From: Bacillus zhangzhouensis
Lineage (GTDB): Bacteria; Bacillota; Bacilli; Bacillales; Bacillaceae
Length of the DNA: 64,000 bases
Direction of reading: 5' to 3'
Assembly (NCBI GenBank): GCA_025809375.1
Contig: CP099514.1
Coordinates: 1,736,001-1,800,000, forward strand
Each line of letters opens with the position of its first letter. The stretch's first letter is position 1. The notes beneath the pieces are model-generated. The model did not search any database. It was not told where the DNA came from and saw nothing but the letters and a program-made list of their open reading frames with translations. Below, piece after piece: positions 7,833 through 16,019 of the stretch. The position numbers and the translations under genes were made by a program.

Positions 7833-8252
7833 ATGAAACATGAAGGCGAAAAGAAACATGAATTGCTGGTGAATGAGGATATGCTATATGAAGCGATTGA
7901 ACAATTTTTTGCGGCCTCACCGTTTCACGAAATTTTAAATAGCGCAGAGGCACTCATGACCACATCACATTCACTTGCATCAATCACGACCGATGTGAAA
8001 GAGGATGAACAGAATGTGTATATCGTGATTCAATTTCCAGACCATTTTGTCGAAGGGGATATTGCGCTAGAAGTAAAAGCCCAATATTTACACTTATCAG
8101 TCCAGGAAAAAATCAAAACGGATACGACTTCCTCGTATTCAATCTTTACTAAAACCATTTTAATGCCGGCAAAAATAGATGAAATGAAAATGAAGAGTGT
8201 GTGGAAAAATCAATCACTTCATGTGTCTGCGCCAAAGCAAACAACCCAATAG
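7833..8252 (+). CDS. ypqA: YpqA, small protein with an Hsp20-like C-terminal half
   Basis: A 139-residue protein starting at ATG 7833, placed well behind GAGGTG; the GTG nine bases upstream overlaps the ribosome site and is rejected. The second half (ITTDVKEDEQNVYIVIQFP ... LEVKAQYLHLSVQEK ... ILMPAKIDEMKMKSVWKNQSLHVSAPK) has the strand pattern of the alpha-crystallin/Hsp20 fold, including an A-x-L-like end (LHVSAPK). The length matches B. subtilis YpqA. Function is unknown; chaperone-like behaviour is only an inference from the fold. Confidence 0.8.
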   Translation: MKHEGEKKHELLVNEDMLYEAIEQFFAASPFHEILNSAEALMTTSHSLASITTDVKEDEQNVYIVIQFPDHFVEGDIALEVKAQYLHLSVQEKIKTDTTSSYSIFTKTILMPAKIDEMKMKSVWKNQSLHVSAPKQTTQ

Positions 8253-8268
8253 ATCGATCTATTGGGTT
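8243..8268. terminator. Bidirectional terminator between ypqA and yppG
   Basis: A perfect palindrome AACCCAATAGAT / ATCTATTGGGTT spans the ypqA stop and is followed by T-rich DNA in the plus direction; in the minus direction it follows the yppG stop. Confidence 0.8.
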
Positions 8269-8272
8269 TTAA

Positions 8273-8725
8273 CTATGCTTTAAAAATACTTGTAAATCCT
8301 TTCGCCAATGAGCCTATTTGATTCATTGTACTCATCATTTGGCCAGCTGTATCAAACATTTTGTTAAAATCGTATTGCCCATTCGTCTTTTTGAATTGTG
8401 ACAGCACACTTTTAAATTGAGATGGCTGCTGTTTTTGCGGTCTTGGCAAAGGATAAGGATTCATAGGCGGCTGCATGGGCATCATGCCTGGCGGCTGCAT
8501 TTGAGGTGGATTCATCGCTTCAGGCGGCTGTAAAGGCGGCCCATTTTCTTGGTATCCATAAGGCGGCTGATAAACAGGAGATGGCGCCTGGTTCATTCCA
8601 CCTTGATATGGCGGCATGAAATAGTCTGGAGGCTGCGGAGGCTGCTGCTGCATCTCTGAATACGGAAAAGGCCTTTGCTTGAATTGATTGAATTCATAAG
8701 GCTGCTGGTTTGAATAAGGGAACAT
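8273..8725 (-). CDS. yppG: Proline- and glutamine-rich YppG family spore protein
   Basis: 150 residues. The first two thirds are low-complexity P/Q/M/Y-rich (repeated PPQ, QPPM, PYGYQ), the last 45 residues ([20 protein letters not shown]...[23 protein letters not shown]) are the conserved YppG-like tail. Similar composition is common in Bacillus coat and coat-associated proteins; the role is not established. ATG at 8725 follows GAGGAGCGAG. In B. subtilis yppF and yppE lie directly upstream; here the IS element separates yppG from yppE. Confidence 0.85.
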   Translation of the reverse strand: MFPYSNQQPYEFNQFKQRPFPYSEMQQQPPQPPDYFMPPYQGGMNQAPSPVYQPPYGYQENGPPLQPPEAMNPPQMQPPGMMPMQPPMNPYPLPRPQKQQPSQFKSVLSQFKKTNGQYDFNKMFDTAGQMMSTMNQIGSLAKGFTSIFKA

Positions 8726-8827
8726 CTATCTCGCTCCTCTCGCTCACAACACATATTGATGTCACTCATATATTATGATTAAGAGCAGAAGATGTGCCTA
8801 AAGAAGTCATAAGAAAACGCAGCATCA

Positions 8828-8831
8828 TGTC
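8828..8831. repeat. Target-site duplication TGTC (left copy)
   Basis: TGTC directly before the left inverted repeat; the same four bases follow the right inverted repeat at 10117-10120. Three- to four-base duplications are usual for the IS3 family. Confidence 0.75.
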
Positions 8832-8926
8832 GGGACTGACCCCATAAGATGAGACTAATAAAAAACACCTTCAAGTTTGAAAACGGATCGTTGTGATCCG
8901 AAATAAAACATGGAGGTGTTTTTTCT

Positions 8927-9259
8927 ATGGGGACAAGAATAAGTTATCCGGTTGAAGTCAAACAGAAGGCTGTAGACATGAGATTGGCAGGCGTATCTAT
9001 GAAAGAGATCATGGAGGAATTGAATATCAAGAATAAGACGCAGGTTCAGACATGGGTGAGGTGGCATAAGGCTGGGGATACACACCGGTTCGAACAGCCT
9101 GTTGGAAAACAATATACCTATGGAAAGGGGCCCGAGTACTCTTCCGAATTAGAGAGACTACAGGCAGAAAATCGCTATCTGAGTCAACAGAATGAAGTTT
9201 TAAAAAAGTACAACGAATTGGAAAGGAAGTTGATAAGGAAACGTCAATCAAACTGGTAG
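8927..9259 (+). CDS. IS3-family transposase OrfA
   Basis: A 110-residue DNA-binding protein: an N-terminal helix-turn-helix (RISYPVEVKQKAVDMRLAG ... SMKEIMEELNIKNKTQVQTW, about 4-50) that recognises the IS ends, and a C-terminal leucine zipper (LERLQAENRYLSQQNEVLKKYNELERKL, in two parts about 75-102) for pairing with OrfAB. ATG at 8927 has GGAGG upstream. The frame ends shortly after the slippery site, as expected for a programmed frameshift. Confidence 0.92.
   Translation: MGTRISYPVEVKQKAVDMRLAGVSMKEIMEELNIKNKTQVQTWVRWHKAGDTHRFEQPVGKQYTYGKGPEYSSELERLQAENRYLSQQNEVLKKYNELERKLIRKRQSNW
9202..9208 (+). promoter_or_regulatory. A6G programmed -1 ribosomal frameshift site
   Basis: AAAAAAG in the orfA frame reads A-AAA-AAG, the classic X-XXY-YYZ heptamer of IS3-family elements. 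Slipping back one base joins orfA to the orfB frame, which is open from 9196, to give the OrfAB transposase. Confidence 0.85.
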
Positions 9260-9264
9260 AAGAA

Positions 9265-10077
9265 TTGTGCAAAACGATGACGGTACAGGACATTTGTGTC
9301 CACTTAGGTATCTCACGTAGTTCGTACTATAGATGGAAAAAGGATCGGACTCAGAATCATTCTAAAAGACAGCTAGAGAAACAAATCGGCACGTTGTGCC
9401 GAGAGCACAAGTATCGATATGGATATCGAAAAATCACAGCCCTACTAAAAATGAGAATGCGTATTAACCATAAAACTGTTCAACGTATTATGCAGAAAAA
9501 CCAGTGGCAGTGCCGGGTTAAAATGAAAAAGCGTAAGAAGAATGGGCAGCCCTATGCCGTGGCCGGTAATGTACTGGATCGAAACTTTCAGTCTGATCGC
9601 CCTCTTGAAAAACTAGTAACGGACATCACATATTTGCCTTATGGACAGAAACCATTGTATCTTTCCAGTATATTGGATTTATATAATGGAGAAGTGATTG
9701 CTTTTACGATTGGTGATAAGCAGGACACAGACTTTATCTTAAACACACTTGATCAGCTCCCAGCACTGCCTGAGAACTGCGTGTTACATAGCGACCAAGG
9801 TTCTGTGTATACATCTTACGAGTATCAGAAAGCTGTTCATATAAAAGGCATTACCATGAGCATGTCCCGTAAAGGGACACCCGCTGATAATGCCTCCATC
9901 GAATCGTTTCATTCCACGCTAAAGTCTGAAACGTTCTATCTTAACAGGATTGACCGAACTACAACTTCCATCGTAGAACGCACTGTCAAAGATTACATTT
10001 ATTATTATAACAACATTCGTATTCAAACGAAACTAAACAACCAATCACCGATAAACTATCGGCAATTGGCTGTATAA
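9265..10077 (+). CDS. IS3-family transposase OrfB (catalytic part of OrfAB)
   Basis: The 270-residue frame from TTG 9265 is the DDE integrase. Order: an HTH_21 segment (CVHLGISRSSYYRWKKD; YRYGYRKITALLK), then the rve core with D in VTDITYLPYG, D in HSDQGSVYTS and E in NASIESFHSTLKSE. The frame is open upstream to 9196, so the native product is the frameshift fusion with OrfA rather than a separate protein. Nothing is missing; the triad is intact. It is a distant relative of the truncated copy at 6256-7092, not a duplicate. Confidence 0.92.
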   Translation: MCKTMTVQDICVHLGISRSSYYRWKKDRTQNHSKRQLEKQIGTLCREHKYRYGYRKITALLKMRMRINHKTVQRIMQKNQWQCRVKMKKRKKNGQPYAVAGNVLDRNFQSDRPLEKLVTDITYLPYGQKPLYLSSILDLYNGEVIAFTIGDKQDTDFILNTLDQLPALPENCVLHSDQGSVYTSYEYQKAVHIKGITMSMSRKGTPADNASIESFHSTLKSETFYLNRIDRTTTSIVERTVKDYIYYYNNIRIQTKLNNQSPINYRQLAV

Positions 10078-10121
10078 AGGTGTTTTGACCCTGTCTCAAA
10101 AACGGGGGTCAGTCCCTGTCT

Positions 10122-10493
10122 TTAGCTGCGCTTTTTGATTTCTTCTATTAAAAGGTTCAATGTGTAAACCACTGACTCAACTAAATTTTTTACACGGGGT
10201 GCGTGCTGTTTGCCAAAATAAGATTGCAGGACAACCTCTTTACCATTTTCTTTTACGGCTTCAAGCTGTTCTTGGTGTAAATATCTAGGTTTGGCCTGCT
10301 CAATAAACGAGATGGCAGCGGTGAGCCACTCTTCCATTTTCTGATCAAATGTAACAACGGCCGGCTGAATATCCGTATAAAAATCATAAGATGGGTACTC
10401 CTCTTCAACCTTTCCCTTTTGGTACTGCTCATACGCTTCTTCGATCCAGAATCTCAGTTCTTGTGTATGTTCAAGCAATGTTTGATTATCCAA
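10122..10493 (-). CDS. yppE: YppE family protein (DUF1798)
   Basis: A 123-residue all-helical protein of the YppE family (a four-helix bundle structure is known for the family; function is not). Recognisable parts are YDFYTDIQPAV, KPRYLHQEQLEAVKEN and LVESVVYTLNLLIEEI. A TTG at 10493, six bases after GAGGTG, gives exactly the family length; longer upstream starts overlap the ribosome site. The IS element begins right after its stop codon, so the gene is intact but has lost its natural downstream neighbours. Confidence 0.85.
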   Translation of the reverse strand: MDNQTLLEHTQELRFWIEEAYEQYQKGKVEEEYPSYDFYTDIQPAVVTFDQKMEEWLTAAISFIEQAKPRYLHQEQLEAVKENGKEVVLQSYFGKQHAPRVKNLVESVVYTLNLLIEEIKKRS

Positions 10494-10551
10494 AGTGTTC
10501 ACCTCTATGAACCATCCTATCAAACGTTTACTTATTGCTCAAATAGAAAAG

Positions 10552-10788
10552 CTATCCGGCGTGATATGCCGGTCTTGCCGCCAGTTTATACTCGTCTGCA
10601 TGAAGCTTCACTTCACAGTCCTTTACATCTGATTCAAGCCGGTCAATTATTTGTTCTTGCTCTTCTATCGCTGCACATTTTGTCTGCTTCACAGCAAAAG
10701 ACAGTTCTTCCTCCACCGCATCAATTTTTCGCTCGATTTCCTCTAACAACTGCATAATGGATTCTTTTGATACAAATTCGCTCATCAT
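10552..10788 (-). CDS. yppD: YppD-like small coiled-coil protein
   Basis: A 78-residue protein with a heptad-rich helix (IMQLLEEIERKIDAVEEEL ... EEQEQIIDRLESDVKDCEVKL) and AGGAGG at the right distance from the start. No domain of known function. The place between yppE and sspM is that of B. subtilis yppD. It probably forms an operon with yppE (58 bases apart). Confidence 0.7.
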   Translation of the reverse strand: MMSEFVSKESIMQLLEEIERKIDAVEEELSFAVKQTKCAAIEEQEQIIDRLESDVKDCEVKLHADEYKLAARPAYHAG

Positions 10789-10982
10789 CAGATTCCTCCT
10801 TTATTGTCTCTCGTTACATTCTCTTTTCTTTCTCACCCTCCTTTACACATGACAAAACTAGAAGCAAATCGCCAATCTAAGTGTAGTTAAGCGCTATTTC
10901 TTCTTTTTCGACAGATGCTTGTCCTTCTTTGTATGATTGCGTCCGATTGTGTAAATTCTAAGGACAAAAGGAGGTAGATTGC

Positions 10983-11087
10983 ATGAAAAAGCACCCAGCA
11001 CCAAAAGAGCAAAAGCCAAAAGGGAAAGAAAACAGTACAGATCAGCTTGATAAAAAGCTCGGCGGTCCTAATCGTCCATCTACGTAA
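10983..11087 (+). CDS. sspM: Small acid-soluble spore protein SspM
   Basis: A 34-residue spore core protein with AGGAGG upstream of the ATG. The conserved C-terminus LDKKLGGPNRPST is the SspM signature; the N-terminal half is lysine- and glutamine-rich (KKHPAPKEQKPKGKEN). Made in the forespore, presumably under SigG. It is divergent from yppD and converges with yppC on a shared terminator. Confidence 0.95.
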   Translation: MKKHPAPKEQKPKGKENSTDQLDKKLGGPNRPST

Positions 11088-11112
11088 AAAAAGCAGGCAC
11101 CCCCTGCTTTTT
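11087..11112. terminator. Bidirectional terminator between sspM and yppC
   Basis: AAAAAGCAGG / CCTGCTTTTT stem with T-runs on both sides, overlapping both stop codons. Confidence 0.85.
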
Positions 11113-12067
11113 ATTTATGCAAAAAATAGTGCTCTAATGAAAAAAGAAAACGAAGCTGTCTTTTTTTATGAAAATACCAGTCGGTCAGCTCAATTTGTTT
11201 TGGCAGAGGTTCTGCATTAAATAAAGATGGACTCAATTTCTTTTGAAACCAATCTTCCCTTTGATCGTCTAATGAATGTGTCATCACTGGATAAACCGTT
11301 CGAAGAAAAGGTGTTGACCTTCTAGCGATCCCTAAAAACGACTCAAAATCAAACCGAGACCCAGTATGCGGAACGGTATGCAAAAAATGATAAAAATTCG
11401 AATACAAATCGGCTCGAAATAATAGTTTCGCTAGTTTTTTACCTAATGTAATACGTTCCTTTACATTAGAAAACTTCCGTATGGTTAGTCCGTACAAATG
11501 CCCGTCCACCGTTGGAAAAACAACGGTTTGGAAATGTCCCCACTCGCTGAAAAGATATTGAATCGAGTGAAAAACATTCTTTTTCAGAAGAGGATTTTGT
11601 ATAATAGGAGATTGTATAGTATATTGTTCATTTATGATGAGTGCATAAAGCAGACGCTCTGTGCCACGCTTTAGCCAGAAACGTTCCCACTCAGCGCTCA
11701 TAAAACGAGACACGGAGAAATAAGGCAGCAGATGAAACAAAGGTTTACTGCACCTCTTAGACCATTCATACAAAAGAAGCTGAGGATAAGCATCCGAAAA
11801 GATCAGCCAGTTCGCTCTTTCATATGCTGTGAAAAAAAGGTGCTCCTGCTGATCTGTTAAACCTGGATGGAAGAGCTCGCCCTTTAAATCCGTCATGGAC
11901 CACCCAGCATTTCTGGAGACAAAGGAAGCAAGAAGCGACCATTTTATCTCTGGATGCCGGTCATAAAAGCGCTTGTAAGCATTTGTCCTCGTCAGGTTGT
12001 CTTTATTTTCCGCTTTCGTTTCACGCAAAATTTGCTGAGTGATGATGTGCTCTTCTTGGGACAACAT
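11111..12067 (-). CDS. yppC: YppC, DUF2515 family protein
   Basis: A 318-residue soluble protein of the DUF2515 family, close to the 320 residues of B. subtilis YppC. Typical parts are LTRTNAYKRFYDRHPEIKW (about 25-43), SFVSRNAGWSMTDLKG and FFTAYERANWLIFSDAYPQL. No catalytic motif is recognised. ATG at 12067 follows GGAGAG. The gene is divergent from recU with only about 45 bases between starts, so their promoters must overlap. Confidence 0.85.
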   Translation of the reverse strand: MLSQEEHIITQQILRETKAENKDNLTRTNAYKRFYDRHPEIKWSLLASFVSRNAGWSMTDLKGELFHPGLTDQQEHLFFTAYERANWLIFSDAYPQLLLYEWSKRCSKPLFHLLPYFSVSRFMSAEWERFWLKRGTERLLYALIINEQYTIQSPIIQNPLLKKNVFHSIQYLFSEWGHFQTVVFPTVDGHLYGLTIRKFSNVKERITLGKKLAKLLFRADLYSNFYHFLHTVPHTGSRFDFESFLGIARRSTPFLRTVYPVMTHSLDDQREDWFQKKLSPSLFNAEPLPKQIELTDWYFHKKRQLRFLFSLEHYFLHK

Positions 12068-12113
12068 GGTGATCTCTCCAATACAATATGCATGATAAGG
12101 AGGCTGAAACTTG

Positions 12114-12749
12114 ATGATTCGGTATCCAAACGGAAAATCGTATCAGCCCATTCAACAAATTGGGACAAAAAAAAGAATCAGCGGCGAATCCTCTTATAGT
12201 AACCGCGGGATGACGCTTGAGGCTGATTTAAATGAAACGAACCAATACTATTTGGTCAACGGGATCGCAGTCATTCATAAAAAGCCTACCCCAGTCCAAA
12301 TTGTGAATGTGGATTATCCAAAAAGAAGTGCTGCTGTCATTAAAGAAGCCTATTTTAAACAATCGTCCACAACAGACTATAACGGGGTGTACAAAGGTCG
12401 CTATATTGATTTTGAAGCAAAGGAAACCAAAAGCACTACCTCGTTTCCGCTCAAAAATTTCCACGACCATCAAATTGAGCATATGAGACAGGTTGAAAAG
12501 CAAGGCGGCATTTGTTTCGTTATTATATCCGCTTTTGGCTTCGTTTATTATTTGCCCGCTTCAGATCTCTTTTTCTTCTGGGAGCGGCAGCAGCAAAACG
12601 GCCGTAAATCCATTAGCAGAGACGAATTAATGGAAGCTGGTCACATAATGACACTTGGATATTCGCCAAGAATTGATTATATTAAAGTAGTGGAGACACT
12701 TCATTTTTCGGATGAAAGCAAGCAGCCATTCCGTTCGAAAAAGGTTTAA
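12114..12749 (+). CDS. recU: Holliday junction resolvase RecU
   Basis: A 211-residue nuclease that cuts Holliday junctions in recombination and chromosome segregation, working with RuvAB and RecA. The PD-(D/E)XK core shows [38 protein letters not shown] (catalytic D, E and K at about 100-117) and FHDHQIEHM. The stalk segment follows. ATG 12114 with AGGAGG is chosen over the TTG one codon upstream. ponA follows after 19 bases, the usual recU-ponA operon. Confidence 0.95.
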   Translation: MIRYPNGKSYQPIQQIGTKKRISGESSYSNRGMTLEADLNETNQYYLVNGIAVIHKKPTPVQIVNVDYPKRSAAVIKEAYFKQSSTTDYNGVYKGRYIDFEAKETKSTTSFPLKNFHDHQIEHMRQVEKQGGICFVIISAFGFVYYLPASDLFFFWERQQQNGRKSISRDELMEAGHIMTLGYSPRIDYIKVVETLHFSDESKQPFRSKKV

Positions 12750-12768
12750 CACGAAAGGTTGAGATGTG

Positions 12769-15471
12769 ATGTCTGATCAATTTACCAGTCGTGAGCAGCG
12801 ACGGAAAGCAAGTCAAGAAAACAATAGGAAGCAAAAGAACAAAAAAGGCAAAAAGAAAGCAGGTCTATTTAAAAAAATATGTTTATCTTTACTCGTGATC
12901 GGTCTACTTTGTTTAGTTGCCGGAATCACAACTTTTGCCGTTTTTGCATCAAGCGCTCCTTCTATTGATGATAGTAAGCTTAAAACACCATATTCTTCAA
13001 AACTTTATGATAAAGACAACAAAGTGTTTGCAGAAGTTGGTGCAGAAAAGAGAACGTATGTCTCGATAAAAGATATACCCGATGTGGTAAAAGACGCGTT
13101 TATTGCGACTGAAGATGCACGTTTTTATAAGCACCACGGGATTGATCCAATCCGTATTGGCGGTGCTCTTATCGCAAACGTTGAGGACGGCTTTGGTGCT
13201 GAAGGCGGGAGTACAATTACACAGCAGGTTGTGAAAAACTCCCTTTTGAACAATCAAAAAACGTTAAAACGGAAAGTACAGGAAGTGTGGCTCTCGATTC
13301 AGCTTGAGCAAAAATACTCTAAAGATGAAATTTTAGAAATGTATTTAAACCGTATTTTCTTCTCCCCTTATGCTTATGGTGTTGGGAAAGCAGCTGAACA
13401 ATTTTTCGGAGTCACAGATTTAAATAAACTAACCGTTGCACAGGCTGCCACACTTGCAGGTATGCCGCAGAGTCCTTCTGCCTATAACCCAGTGAAACAT
13501 CCTGAGGCAGCGGAAAAACGACGTAATATCGTTTTAAGCCTTATGAAAAAACAAGGCTATATTTCTGAAAAAGAATATAACGTTGCAAAAGCAACCCCTG
13601 TCAGTAAGACAGTTGTTTCAGCTAGTAAATATAAGAGCCAAAACTCTAGTAAGTACTCTGCCTACATTGAAGAAGTGATGGAAGAAGTACAGAAAAAAGC
13701 CAAAGTGGATGCATCAACTGATGGATTAAAAATCTATACATCACTTGATCGAAAAGCACAGGATCACTTAGATGATATCATCAATGGAGATTCAGTTGGA
13801 TTTACGAAAGGTATGCAGGCAGGTGTCACCCTGCTTGATACGAAAAATGGTGAAATACGCGCCATTGGCGGTGGACGTGATGTACCAGCTGGCGGCTTTA
13901 ACTATGCGACAGATGCAAAACGCCAGCCAGGGTCGACAATCAAACCAATCTTAGATTACGGCCCAGTCATTGAAAACAAAAAATGGTCAACATATCAGCA
14001 AATAGATGATGCACCATATACGTACTCAAACGGGACGCCGATTAATAATTTTGACAGAAGACACTTAGGGAAAATGTCGATGAGAAGTGCTTTGGCACAA
14101 TCACGTAACATTCCTGCCTTAAAAGCTTTCCAAGCAGCTGGTACAGATAATGCCGTTCAATTCGCTAATAACTTAGGTATGGACTTACCGTCTGATATTC
14201 CAGAGTCCTACTCAATCGGTGGATTTGACGATGGTGTTTCCTCTCTGAAGATGGCTGGTGCATTTAGTGCGTTCGGCAATAACGGATACTATAATGAACC
14301 GCACGCTGTCACCTCTGTTGAATTTAATGACGGGACAAAGCTTGACCTTACGCCGGACTCAAAAGCAGCGATGAGTGATTACACAGCATTTATGATCACA
14401 GATATGCTGAAAACTGCTGTCCAATCTGGAACTGGTACACTTGCACAAGTACCAAACGTCCAAGTAGCTGGTAAAACAGGTACAACGAACTTTACACAAG
14501 AGGATATGAATAAACACAATATTCCTTCTGGCGGTGCAAAAGATTCGTGGTTTGTCGGTTATACGCCGCAATACACAGCGGCCGTTTGGACTGGAATCGG
14601 TAATTCAAAAGATGCAGACGGCAAAATATGGCTGAATGATTATGAGCAGCGTGTTGCCAAAATTGTCTTCCAGCGATTAATTTCTCAAATAGATGATGGA
14701 AGCGGCTCATTTGAAAAACCAGACAGTGTCGTCAAAGCTACGATTGAAAAAGGTTCAGATCCAGCAAAATTAGCCGGACCGAATACACCAAGTGACAAGA
14801 AGACAACAGAATACTTTGTAAAAGGAACGGTTCCAACAAAAGTGTCTGACACATATGAGAAAAAAGAAGCCGATAAGCCTTCTGACTTAAAAGCGGTGTA
14901 TGATGAAGAGAAAAAATCCATCACACTGACTTGGGGCTATTCTGACGACGCTGATGCTACATTTAATGTCAAGCAAGCGGTTGATAATGGCGGCTATAAA
15001 GAAATTCAAAACAGCTCTGCTAAAGAAGCGGTTATCACTGATGTGAAGCCTGGCTCCACATATAAATTCCAAGTGACAGCCACTGTAGAGGATGTCACAA
15101 GTAAAGCGGCTTCTACCTTCCTCACCATTAAGGATGACGAAGATGAGGAAGAAAAAGCGGAGGATGAGAATAAAGAAGGAGAAGAGCCGCAGCAGCCTGA
15201 TGACGAGCAGACAGACCAGACAGACGATAACAAAAATCAGCCCGCTGTCCCTGGCACTGAAGAGCAAAAGCCTGATGACAAAAAAGATCAGGATCAGGAT
15301 CAAGGCGGAAATACAGAAAACGGAAATAATGGGTCTTCAGGTGATGGGTCAGACAGCACAAATGAAAACAGCAACTCGCAAACTGATAAACAAGATAAAA
15401 AGAAAGATGATGCGAACTCTCAAAGTTCCAATTCGCAATCAAATTCTACCTCTCGAATAGAAGATGAATAA
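12769..15471 (+). CDS. ponA: Penicillin-binding protein 1A/1B (PBP1)
   Basis: A 900-residue class A bifunctional peptidoglycan synthase. Cytoplasmic basic tail (1-38), one transmembrane anchor (about 39-62), GT51 glycosyltransferase with the catalytic Glu115 in ATEDARFYKHHGID and the GGSTITQQ box, then the transpeptidase with Ser389 in QPGSTIKP, SRN (about 446-448) and KTGTT (about 568-572). A fibronectin-like domain (about 700-790) precedes a 110-residue acidic, Q/N/D-rich tail. GpsB and the recU neighbour fit its role in division and wall growth. ATG at 12769 is used, as in B. subtilis. Confidence 0.97.
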   Translation: MSDQFTSREQRRKASQENNRKQKNKKGKKKAGLFKKICLSLLVIGLLCLVAGITTFAVFASSAPSIDDSKLKTPYSSKLYDKDNKVFAEVGAEKRTYVSIKDIPDVVKDAFIATEDARFYKHHGIDPIRIGGALIANVEDGFGAEGGSTITQQVVKNSLLNNQKTLKRKVQEVWLSIQLEQKYSKDEILEMYLNRIFFSPYAYGVGKAAEQFFGVTDLNKLTVAQAATLAGMPQSPSAYNPVKHPEAAEKRRNIVLSLMKKQGYISEKEYNVAKATPVSKTVVSASKYKSQNSSKYSAYIEEVMEEVQKKAKVDASTDGLKIYTSLDRKAQDHLDDIINGDSVGFTKGMQAGVTLLDTKNGEIRAIGGGRDVPAGGFNYATDAKRQPGSTIKPILDYGPVIENKKWSTYQQIDDAPYTYSNGTPINNFDRRHLGKMSMRSALAQSRNIPALKAFQAAGTDNAVQFANNLGMDLPSDIPESYSIGGFDDGVSSLKMAGAFSAFGNNGYYNEPHAVTSVEFNDGTKLDLTPDSKAAMSDYTAFMITDMLKTAVQSGTGTLAQVPNVQVAGKTGTTNFTQEDMNKHNIPSGGAKDSWFVGYTPQYTAAVWTGIGNSKDADGKIWLNDYEQRVAKIVFQRLISQIDDGSGSFEKPDSVVKATIEKGSDPAKLAGPNTPSDKKTTEYFVKGTVPTKVSDTYEKKEADKPSDLKAVYDEEKKSITLTWGYSDDADATFNVKQAVDNGGYKEIQNSSAKEAVITDVKPGSTYKFQVTATVEDVTSKAASTFLTIKDDEDEEEKAEDENKEGEEPQQPDDEQTDQTDDNKNQPAVPGTEEQKPDDKKDQDQDQGGNTENGNNGSSGDGSDSTNENSNSQTDKQDKKKDDANSQSSNSQSNSTSRIEDE

Positions 15472-15473
15472 TG

Positions 15474-15510
15474 AAAAAGCACTTGCCTCTATGGATGGCA
15501 AGTGCTTTTT
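15474..15510. terminator. Bidirectional terminator between ponA and ypoC
   Basis: A 14-bp perfect stem AAAAAGCACTTGCC / GGCAAGTGCTTTTT, T-rich on both sides. Confidence 0.92.
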
Positions 15511-16019
15511 TAACGCTGCTGTCTGATTTTCTTAAGTGCTTCATATTTTCCATACTGCTTGTTTAATTCCGTGTATAGCTCGTCCAATTGAATAAAGCAG
15601 TGATATTGAGTGGGTTTTAACAAAATAAACTCTAAACGCTCCGTCCAATTAATCGGAGCAACAGGAAATGTCTCTTGCTTGATATGTTCCCATTCAAACG
15701 TTTGGACACGCTCCCCTTTGATCCAGTAAAACACCGCAATCATACTGACAATTCCTTGCAGCATATCATCTTCTTCACAGCGTGATTTTCTTGTTTGGAA
15801 ACGAGGGAGCATTTTTTCTTTTAATTCGTTCCACAGCTCGAACATCACAGGAACAAATTCTTCAGTTTCCTTCCATGGAAGCTCGTCTGTTAAAGGTTCC
15901 GAAGATAGATCATATGCGAGCGGATTTGCTCTCAGTATATCTACTGGATGACCTTTAATCTCTACCTTTTTCTCTTTTAGCTTTTCGACATATGAGGTGA
16001 AAACCGCTACCCCGCTCAT
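15510..16019 (-). CDS. ypoC: YpoC family protein
   Basis: A 169-residue protein of unknown function always found after nth. The ATG at 16019 overlaps the nth stop in ATGA, so translation is coupled; the longer frame to 16067 is rejected. Conserved parts include EKKVEIKGHPVDILRANPLAYDL (split: about 13-35), PWKETEEFVPVMFELW and IVSMIAVFYWIKGE. Helical, no transmembrane segment beyond one moderately hydrophobic stretch. A link to DNA repair is only suggested by the operon. Confidence 0.85.
   Translation of the reverse strand: MSGVAVFTSYVEKLKEKKVEIKGHPVDILRANPLAYDLSSEPLTDELPWKETEEFVPVMFELWNELKEKMLPRFQTRKSRCEEDDMLQGIVSMIAVFYWIKGERVQTFEWEHIKQETFPVAPINWTERLEFILLKPTQYHCFIQLDELYTELNKQYGKYEALKKIRQQR

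Larger units (their letters stand above)
8832..10116 (+). mobile_element. Complete IS3-family element (IS150 group), 1285 bp
   Basis: The element is bounded by inverted ends GGGACTGACCCC (8832-8843) and its complement GGGGTCAGTCCC (10105-10116), with TGTC duplicated on both sides (8828-8831 and 10117-10120). Inside are orfA, orfB in the -1 frame and an AAAAAAG slippery site. All catalytic residues are present, so it looks functional and recently inserted. It landed one base beyond the stop codon of yppE and about 100 bases upstream of yppG, splitting the ypp gene cluster. The exact outer base pair could differ by one or two if the duplication is read as three bases. Confidence 0.93.

Noticed and set aside
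14887-15303. 138-residue minus-strand frame opposite the ponA tail
   Set aside because: Hydrophobic composition is the mirror of acidic repeats in ponA; no ribosome site or family.
15092-15460. 122-residue lysine/arginine-rich frame inside ponA
   Set aside because: Out-of-frame reading of the D/Q/N-rich tail; no independent start site.
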